Assembly: GCA_900770335.1 (NCBI GenBank)
Contig: CAAGKD010000070.1
Location: forward strand, 1 to 7,119
Source of the DNA: an uncultured Sutterella sp.
GTDB lineage: Bacteria > Pseudomonadota > Gammaproteobacteria > Burkholderiales > Burkholderiaceae_F
Direction: 5' to 3'
Length of the DNA stretch: 7,119 bases
Part shown: one piece after another, positions 1-4,146 of the stretch
How positions within the stretch are numbered: position 1 is the first letter of the stretch
Layout: every line of letters begins with the position of its first letter
Notes under the pieces: generated by a model
What the model was told of the DNA's origin: nothing
Databases searched by the model: none
Seen by the model: only the letters and a program-made list of their open reading frames with translations
Translations under genes and position numbers: made by a program

Positions 1-528
1 GGTCTCGGCCTCGTCGCCTTCCTCTTCGCCTCCGGCGCCGTCCAGTGGAAGGACGTCCTCAACGACAAGGCGGCCTGGGACACGGTGGTCTGGTTCGGCG
101 CGATCATCTCGCTCGCCACGGGCCTCACCAAGCTCGGCTTCGTCAAGTGGATGGCCGTGGGCTTCTCGACGTCCCTCGGCGGTCTCGACTGGATGACGAC
201 CTTCATCATCCTCGGCTTCGCCTACATCTATCTCCACTACGTCTTCGCCACGGCATCGGGCCACGTCGCAGCCATGTACGTTCCCTTCGCCTCCGTCGCG
301 ATCGCCGCGGGCGCTCCGGCCGGCATGGTCGCCGTGTGCTTCGCGATCTTCTCGAACTTCATGTGGGGCATCACCGAGTACGCCGGCGGCCCGGGCCCGG
401 TCTACTTCGGCCAGGGCTACTTCGAGCGCCCGAGGTTCTACAAGATCAACTTCTGCATCGTCACCTACTGCGTGCTCGTCGTCTTCGCGTCCGGCATGCT
501 CTGGTGGAAGGCGATCGGCCTCTACTGA
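1..528 (+). CDS. DASS-family (SLC13-like) anion permease, C-terminal part (5' end outside window)
   Basis: Frame 1 is open from the first base and stops with TGA at 526-528, giving 175 residues of the C-terminal half of an inner-membrane carrier. Family features are visible: LNDKAAWDTVVWFGAIISLA resembles the conserved 'W.t..WF.a...la' segment, followed by a LTKLGFVKWMA stretch. The motif SGHVAAMYVPF matches the signature of divalent-anion:Na+ symporters and CitT-like exchangers. GGPGPVYFGQGYF matches the 'G..P.YFG.GY' segment near the family C-terminus. The last residues form a final hydrophobic helix ending WWKAIGLY. Known members move citrate, succinate, 2-oxoglutarate, tartrate or malate; the substrate cannot be read from this fragment. 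The GTG at 85 is internal, not the start. A hairpin and an intrinsic terminator follow, so this is the last gene of its transcript. Confidence 0.87.
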   Translation, partial: GLGLVAFLFASGAVQWKDVLNDKAAWDTVVWFGAIISLATGLTKLGFVKWMAVGFSTSLGGLDWMTTFIILGFAYIYLHYVFATASGHVAAMYVPFASVAIAAGAPAGMVAVCFAIFSNFMWGITEYAGGPGPVYFGQGYFERPRFYKINFCIVTYCVLVVFASGMLWWKAIGLY

Positions 529-547
529 TCGAAGACTGGCTCAGCCC

Positions 548-576
548 GATCCGGGCCGCCTGGGGCGGACCGGATC
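548..576 (+). other. Strong RNA hairpin after the permease gene
   Basis: GATCCGG (548-554) pairs with CCGGATC (570-576). After one G-A mismatch, CCGCC (556-560) pairs with GGCGG (564-568) around a TGG loop, giving twelve base pairs in 29 nt. No T-run follows. It starts 20 nt after the permease stop codon. It may protect the mRNA 3' end or help termination together with the hairpin at 600-633. Confidence 0.6.
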
Positions 577-599
577 CGGAGCGGCCAGAAAACAATTCC

Positions 600-633
600 G
601 GCCGCGGCGGAGCGCTCCTCCCCGCGGCCTTTT
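600..633 (+). terminator. Intrinsic terminator between permease and GntR gene
   Basis: GGCCGCGG (600-607) pairs perfectly with CCGCGGCC (622-629) and is followed directly by TTTT (630-633). The 14-nt loop holds a further small palindrome, GGAGCGCTCC. This is the standard rho-independent shape on the plus strand. It separates the permease transcript from the GntR gene. GCGGCC at 581-586 could instead pair with GGCCGC at 600-605, a competing structure discussed in the findings. Confidence 0.75.
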
Positions 634-683
634 CGTCTCCACTTTCGTCCCTGCTCAGTCCCCGCAATTCTCCGGACGGTATC

Positions 684-1487
684 ATGTTGAGCAAAGACCT
701 CCAAGACTCTCCTCCCAAGATCGCCATGACAACCCGGGAACTCCTTCAGGACATCCTCGCCGAGAAGCTCATTCAGGGCATCAACACGGGGCGCTGGCCC
801 GTCGGCACGCTTCTGCCCAAGGAAATGCAGCTGGTCGAGATGGAGGGGGTCTCGCGGCACACCGTCCGGGCGGCCCTGAAGAAGCTCGAGCGGATCGGGC
901 TCATCGAGCGCACGCCGCACGTCGGCACGCGCGTCCTGGCGACAAGCCGCACGCAGAGCTTTGATCAGGAGCTCTCCACCCTCTCGGACCTCTCGCGGCT
1001 GGCCGTCCACAATCCCCGCCGCATCCAGGACATCCGCGAGGTCGTGGTGAGCCGCGACCTCGCCGAGCGCATCCAGTGCCCGCCCGGGGAGATCTTCATC
1101 CGCTTCTCGATGATCCGAACCGGCGCGAAGAAGGGCGAGCCCCCGATCGGCTGGACGTCCGAGTACGTTGACCGCTCCATGCAGGAGCTCGTCACCGAGG
1201 CCCCGAAGCAGCCCGGCAAGCTCATGATCGAGCTCATCTCGGAGCTCTACGGCAAGAAGTGCGTCGAGGTGCGCCAGACGATCGAGGCGACCACGCTGAG
1301 CGAGGAGCCCGCGCGCAACCTCGGGGCCCCCATCGGATCGCCCTGCCTGAGGATCTACCGCCGCTACGTCACCACGCGCGGGAAGACTCTGCTCGTCACG
1401 GTCTCATACCATCCCGCGGACCGGTACGCGTTCAACCTCAACGTGAGGCTCGACAGCAAGATGCGCGATCAGATGCACAACTTCTGA
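684..1487 (+). CDS. GntR-family transcriptional regulator, HutC/UTRA class
   Basis: The product is a cytoplasmic DNA-binding repressor or activator of 267 residues, the usual size for the HutC subfamily. An N-terminal winged helix covers about residues 18-85: it has the 'G.wp.Gt.LP.E' turn (G36-E47), the recognition helix VSRHTVRAALKKLERIGLIE and the wing HVGTRV. An effector-binding UTRA domain follows, about residues 105-257, ending in the family-like YHPADRYAFNLNV. UTRA domains bind small sugars, histidine-pathway intermediates, amines or similar ligands; the ligand is not predictable here. I chose ATG 684, but ATG 726 (residue 15) would also give a complete helix-turn-helix. Neither has a good Shine-Dalgarno sequence. 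Frame 3 is open much further upstream, but that stretch is arginine-rich shadow sequence over the permease gene. The obvious target is the upstream transporter transcript, although this is inference from position only. Confidence 0.9.
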   Translation: MLSKDLQDSPPKIAMTTRELLQDILAEKLIQGINTGRWPVGTLLPKEMQLVEMEGVSRHTVRAALKKLERIGLIERTPHVGTRVLATSRTQSFDQELSTLSDLSRLAVHNPRRIQDIREVVVSRDLAERIQCPPGEIFIRFSMIRTGAKKGEPPIGWTSEYVDRSMQELVTEAPKQPGKLMIELISELYGKKCVEVRQTIEATTLSEEPARNLGAPIGSPCLRIYRRYVTTRGKTLLVTVSYHPADRYAFNLNVRLDSKMRDQMHNF

Positions 1488-1525
1488 TCCGGCTCCGCGA
1501 GCCTCGCGGAGCGGTTCCGGGATCA
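1485..1525 (+). other. Stem-loop containing the GntR stop codon
   Basis: TGATCC (1485-1490, including the TGA stop) can pair with GGATCA (1520-1525). Inside it, GCTCCGCGA (1492-1500) pairs perfectly with TCGCGGAGC (1504-1512) around a GCC loop. No T-run follows, so it is not a classical intrinsic terminator. It may be a 3'-end stabiliser or a rho-assisted stop. Confidence 0.5.
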
Positions 1526-1894
1526 GCGGCCGGGCCTCTGAGAGCGCGCCGCGGCCTTGACCGTCCCGCTGCTCTTCTCGAGATCCCTGCGGATGGCGTC
1601 ACTCCGAGCGCAGATTCCGTCGGTCATCTGCGAAGGGGGTTCTGCTGGCGGGAGGATCGGGCTTCACGAACGGATTTGCGGCAAGCACGGAAAGACTGTT
1701 GGCGAGCCTGCGCAGGATTTCGGACGCCAGCGAGCGAGGCTTGCGTGTCATGTGGAACAAGGCGGTTGAGGAGGATCCGATGCGCCGATCCGCCTTGCGG
1801 CGGTCGGCGCTGCGGGAGCACGGGCTCGCTCCGCTCGCGGAGGCCTGAGATCGGGCGTCTTTCGGCTTCGTCAGATGTCGATGCTCGCCCAAGG
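1526..1894. other. Stretch without a supportable gene
   Basis: About 370 bases lie between the GntR gene and the HicB-like remnant. Frame 1 on the plus strand is open from 1561 to the TGA at 1846-1848 and reads as a charged, helical peptide from about 1699 onward, but it lacks a convincing start. Inside it, GAGGAGG (1768-1774) lies five bases before ATG 1780, which opens a 22-codon frame ending at 1848. The minus strand is also open here and has the same wobble positions, so GC bias does not decide the strand. No family was recognised. It could be eroded coding sequence from the accessory patch. Confidence 0.4.
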
Positions 1895-2038
1895 CTAGTC
1901 CCGCCACTCCGGATGCTCGGAGCGGAGATCGGCGAGGGAAGAGGCGGCCGGGAGAGGCTCCCCGCATTCAAGCATCGCCTCAACCCAGTCTTCCGCCGCC
2001 TCCCGGTCGCCGGGCTCAATCAATGCGATGTACTTCAA
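1895..2038 (-). CDS. Small HicB-like antitoxin remnant (47 residues)
   Basis: This short gene starts with TTG at 2038 and has a strong Shine-Dalgarno sequence, GGAGG, seven bases upstream; it stops with TAG at 1895-1897. The product begins MKYIALIEPGD, like the first beta strand of HicB antitoxins. It continues with a helix ending AMLECGEPLPAASSLADLR, which resembles the 'GE.iP.PSSL.e' segment of the same family. The roughly 30 residues that normally lie between, including the 'sFPDlPGc' strand, are missing, and the protein ends before any DNA-binding domain. I infer an internally deleted and truncated HicB. It lies 38 bases downstream of the larger hicB gene and is probably cotranscribed. 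It could instead be an unrelated small protein that is still translated. Confidence 0.5.
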   Translation of the reverse strand: MKYIALIEPGDREAAEDWVEAMLECGEPLPAASSLADLRSEHPEWRD

Positions 2039-2076
2039 GGCCTTTCCTCCGTTGCGGCAGGCTCCGGACAGGTTGG

Positions 2077-2505
2077 TCAGGCGCTGACTTCCTTATCCGC
2101 GCCGCAGACCGCGAGCGCTCGGAAGAGGTCGTCGAAGCGGGTGTCCTCATCGTAGACGTCGAGCAGCTTCTTGACCGACTTGCGGCTCGTCCCGAGGAGG
2201 CTCGCAAGGGCCTTCTTTGAAAGCTGCCTTTCGGTCATGACGTTTCTGAGGATGAACTTGAGCGCGAGCGTCGGGGAGATTTCGACGAGCTTCTCGCCGT
2301 CCTGCACTGCGGAGGCCGCAGGGATGATCTCGCGGTTGTGCGGATAGAGCGCTCCGCAGAGCATCAGCCAGTCCTTGGCGACCTCTCGGATCTTCTTCGG
2401 GTTCTGGTCGCACGTCATGTCGTCGAAGTCGCGGAAGTACGTGGTGCAGGCCTTGGACTCCTCGTCAAATCCGTAGCGGACGGGATAGGCGAGATGATCC
2501 TTGAT
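2077..2505 (-). CDS. hicB: HicB-type antitoxin/regulator with C-terminal helix-turn-helix, apparently ATC start
   Basis: HicB proteins neutralise the HicA mRNA-cleaving toxin and repress their own operon. The frame encodes 142 residues if it starts at ATC 2505. Residues 6-20 read AYPVRYGFDEE..., matching the HicB opening strand 'YPV.l.pd.eg'. The central part contains REIIPAASAV, equivalent to 'lIPlPSp', and then VEISPTLALKFILRNVM. The C-terminal helix-turn-helix is LSKKALASLLGTSRKSVKKL followed by a helix ending FRALAVCGAD, as in E. coli HicB. Between the upstream in-frame stop (2524-2526) and ATG 2418 there is no ATG, GTG or TTG. ATG 2418 would cut off the first strand. AGGA on the minus strand, nine bases before ATC 2505, supports that codon as the start or as a mutated ATG. 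No HicA reading frame is found upstream or downstream, so the gene looks solitary. It is divergent from brnQ. Confidence 0.72.
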   Translation of the reverse strand: MKDHLAYPVRYGFDEESKACTTYFRDFDDMTCDQNPKKIREVAKDWLMLCGALYPHNREIIPAASAVQDGEKLVEISPTLALKFILRNVMTERQLSKKALASLLGTSRKSVKKLLDVYDEDTRFDDLFRALAVCGADKEVSA

Positions 2506-2515
2506 TTTGTATTTT

Positions 2516-2543
2516 CCTGTGCGTCAGCAATTTTATGCGCAGG
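2516..2543 (-). promoter_or_regulatory. Candidate hicB promoter and operator
   Basis: An AT-rich island holds TAAAAT on the minus strand (2535-2530), a fair -10 box about 25 bases before ATC 2505. CCTGTGC (2516-2522) and GCGCAGG (2537-2543) form an inverted repeat with one mismatch, centres 21 bp apart (two helical turns), flanking that box. This spacing suits a dimeric helix-turn-helix repressor such as HicB. No good -35 box is visible. The operator role is inference. Confidence 0.35.
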
Positions 2544-2579
2544 AGCCGGCTGTCGGGAATGCGCGCTGCTCATGAAGGT

Positions 2580-2595
2580 CGATCCGGCCGGATCG
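2580..2595. repeat. Perfect 16-bp palindrome in the hicB-brnQ divergent region
   Basis: CGATCCGGCCGGATCG is perfectly self-complementary and does not extend further. It lies between the two divergent genes, about 52 bases upstream of the candidate brnQ -35 box. It could be an operator. As RNA it would form a poor hairpin because it has no loop, which favours a protein-binding role. Confidence 0.45.
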
Positions 2596-2647
2596 GCTGA
2601 TCTGATGCGTTTCCGAGACGGACTTTGGGTAGAACCCTCATGGATAT

Positions 2648-2676
2648 TTGACGTTCATCAATCTTCGAGATACCCT
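2648..2676 (+). promoter_or_regulatory. Candidate sigma70-type promoter of brnQ
   Basis: TTGACG (2648-2653) is one base from the -35 consensus. Seventeen bases later comes TACCCT (2671-2676), a weak -10 box. The predicted transcript would start near 2683, leaving a leader of about 25 nt that carries the ribosome binding site AAGAGGA (2694-2700), seven bases before ATG 2708. Confidence 0.35.
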
Positions 2677-2707
2677 CTCAGGCTTTCACCCTGAAGAGGA
2701 TTCCGAC

Positions 2708-4066
2708 ATGAACGCCCTGCCGACCTCACGACGCCTGCTCGTGGGCTTCACCTTGTTCGCCATGTTTTTCGGCGCGGGGAACCTCATCTTCCCGCCCTGG
2801 CTCGGCGGCCAGGCCGGAACGGCGGCGCTTCCCGCCTTCGCGGGCTTTCTCGTGACGGCGGTGGGCTTTCCGATCCTCGGCGTCATGGCCGTGGCGGAGT
2901 CGGGCGGCCTCAGGACCCTCGCGGACCGCGTCAACCCGAGCTTCTCGCGCGTCTTCACGCTCCTCATCTACCTCTCGATCGGACCGTGCCTTGCGATTCC
3001 GAGAACGGCGAGCACGTCCTTCGAGATGGTCGGGCGGCCGATCCTTGAGGGGCTCGGGCTCCTCGAGGCCTCTGCGGGCGGCTTCACGCTTCTCGGTCTC
3101 ACGCAGTGCGTCTATTCGATCCTCTTCTTCGGTCTCGCCTGGCTCGTGGCGCTCGATCCGGGCAAGCTCACGGACCGTCTCGGGCGGATGCTCTGTCCGG
3201 CGCTGCTCGCCCTCATCGCGATCCTCTGGGCGGGAGCGGCCCTCCACCCCCTGGGAGCCCCGGCCGCGCCGGCGGCCGGCTATGGCGCCGGGATTCTCTC
3301 CGCCTTCTTCTCCGGGTTCATCGACGGCTACCAGACGATGGACACGCTCGCCGCGCTCAACTTCGGCCTCATCATCGCGATGAACATCCGCGCGCTCGGC
3401 GTCACGACCGAGAGCGGCGTCGTGCGCGAGACCGTCTTCGCGGGCGCCGTCGCCTCGGTGATCTTCTTCGTCGTCTACGGCGCGCTCGTGCAGGTGGGCG
3501 CCGGGGCGATGGCGCTCGGCCGCTTCGAAAACGGCGCGCAGATCCTCACGGGCGCCGCGGGCGAGCTCTTCGGATCGGTCGGGATGGTGCTCCTCGGACT
3601 TGTCTTCTTCATCGCGTGCTTCAACACCTGCGTCGGGCTCATCGCCTGCTGCGCGAACTACTTCGCCACGATCCTGCCGGTTCTCGGCTACCGCGGCTGG
3701 GCGGCGCTCTTCGCGATCGTGAGCATGGTCGTGAGCAACGCCGGACTCACGCTGATCCTCAAGCTCTCGATTCCGCTCCTCATCGCGATCTACCCGATCG
3801 CGATCGCGCTCATCGTGCTGGCGCTCCTCACGCTCGCTTCGCGCGCGTTCACGCGTCTGAAGCTCGTCTATCCGATGACGATCCTCTTCACGGGCGTCGT
3901 CTCCGTCACGATGGGGGTCGAAGCCTTCGGCGTCCGCGTGCCGGGACTCTCGGACGCCGTCGCGGCGCTCCCGGGCTCCGCCTTGGGCCTCGCCTGGGTG
4001 GCGCCCGCCGTGGCTGGCGCGCTCACGGGCGTCGCGATGTCGCTCTGCGTGCGGACGGGCGACTGA
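2708..4066 (+). CDS. brnQ: Branched-chain amino acid:cation symporter BrnQ (LIVCS family)
   Basis: This inner-membrane carrier imports leucine, isoleucine and valine with Na+ or H+. The 452-residue length is usual for the family, and hydrophobic segments run throughout, consistent with about twelve helices. Signature segments are present: GFTLFAMFFGAGNLIFPPWL near the N-terminus (about residues 13-32), AIPRTASTSFE at about residue 95 and GFIDGYQTMDTLAALNFG at about residue 205. ATG 2708 is chosen because AAGAGGA lies seven bases upstream and the conserved region begins about ten residues later; the frame is open to 2648, but those residues do not belong to the family. The gene is divergent from hicB and has an 80-base gap to the next gene, with no clear terminator after it. 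A long arginine- and proline-rich open frame overlaps it in another frame and is a GC-bias shadow. Confidence 0.95.
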   Translation: MNALPTSRRLLVGFTLFAMFFGAGNLIFPPWLGGQAGTAALPAFAGFLVTAVGFPILGVMAVAESGGLRTLADRVNPSFSRVFTLLIYLSIGPCLAIPRTASTSFEMVGRPILEGLGLLEASAGGFTLLGLTQCVYSILFFGLAWLVALDPGKLTDRLGRMLCPALLALIAILWAGAALHPLGAPAAPAAGYGAGILSAFFSGFIDGYQTMDTLAALNFGLIIAMNIRALGVTTESGVVRETVFAGAVASVIFFVVYGALVQVGAGAMALGRFENGAQILTGAAGELFGSVGMVLLGLVFFIACFNTCVGLIACCANYFATILPVLGYRGWAALFAIVSMVVSNAGLTLILKLSIPLLIAIYPIAIALIVLALLTLASRAFTRLKLVYPMTILFTGVVSVTMGVEAFGVRVPGLSDAVAALPGSALGLAWVAPAVAGALTGVAMSLCVRTGD

Positions 4067-4113
4067 CGGGCCGCATCAAAGAGGCGTCTTCCGCCGCTCC
4101 GCGCTCGTCGCTG

Positions 4114-4140
4114 TGATATCAATGAGGACCGAAGGAGGTG
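4114..4140 (+). promoter_or_regulatory. Candidate extended -10 promoter and strong ribosome binding site of the primase-helicase gene
   Basis: TG at 4114-4115, one base, then TATCAA (4117-4122) resembles an extended -10 box in an otherwise GC-rich gap. Transcription would begin near 4129. AAGGAGGTG (4132-4140) is a near-ideal Shine-Dalgarno sequence ending six bases before ATG 4147. This spacing picks ATG 4147 over the in-frame GTG at 4138, which lies inside the Shine-Dalgarno sequence. The ribosome site is firm; the promoter is tentative. Confidence 0.45.
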
Positions 4141-4146
4141 GTTCGG

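Noticed and set aside
45..683. Upstream extension of the GntR frame across the permease gene
   Set aside because: It encodes Arg/Leu/His-rich sequence with no family resemblance and overlaps the clear permease frame and the terminator; the regulator starts at 684 or 726.
1599..1967. Minus-strand 122-codon open frame below the HicB remnant
   Set aside because: It overlaps the well-initiated 47-residue gene, has no ribosome site and reads as Ser/Arg-rich sequence; the HLTKPKDAR segment is suggestive but insufficient.
2521..2640. Possible hicA upstream of hicB on the minus strand
   Set aside because: All three minus-strand frames were translated; none shows the HicA lysine-rich start or GSHH-type motif, and two are stopped early.
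2726..3247. Minus-strand open frame over the first part of brnQ
   Set aside because: Composition dominated by Arg and Glu, no start signal, antisense to a conserved gene.
3106..4116. Long plus-strand open frame overlapping brnQ
   Set aside because: Arg/Pro-rich shadow of brnQ caused by high GC content; brnQ in the other frame has clear family motifs.
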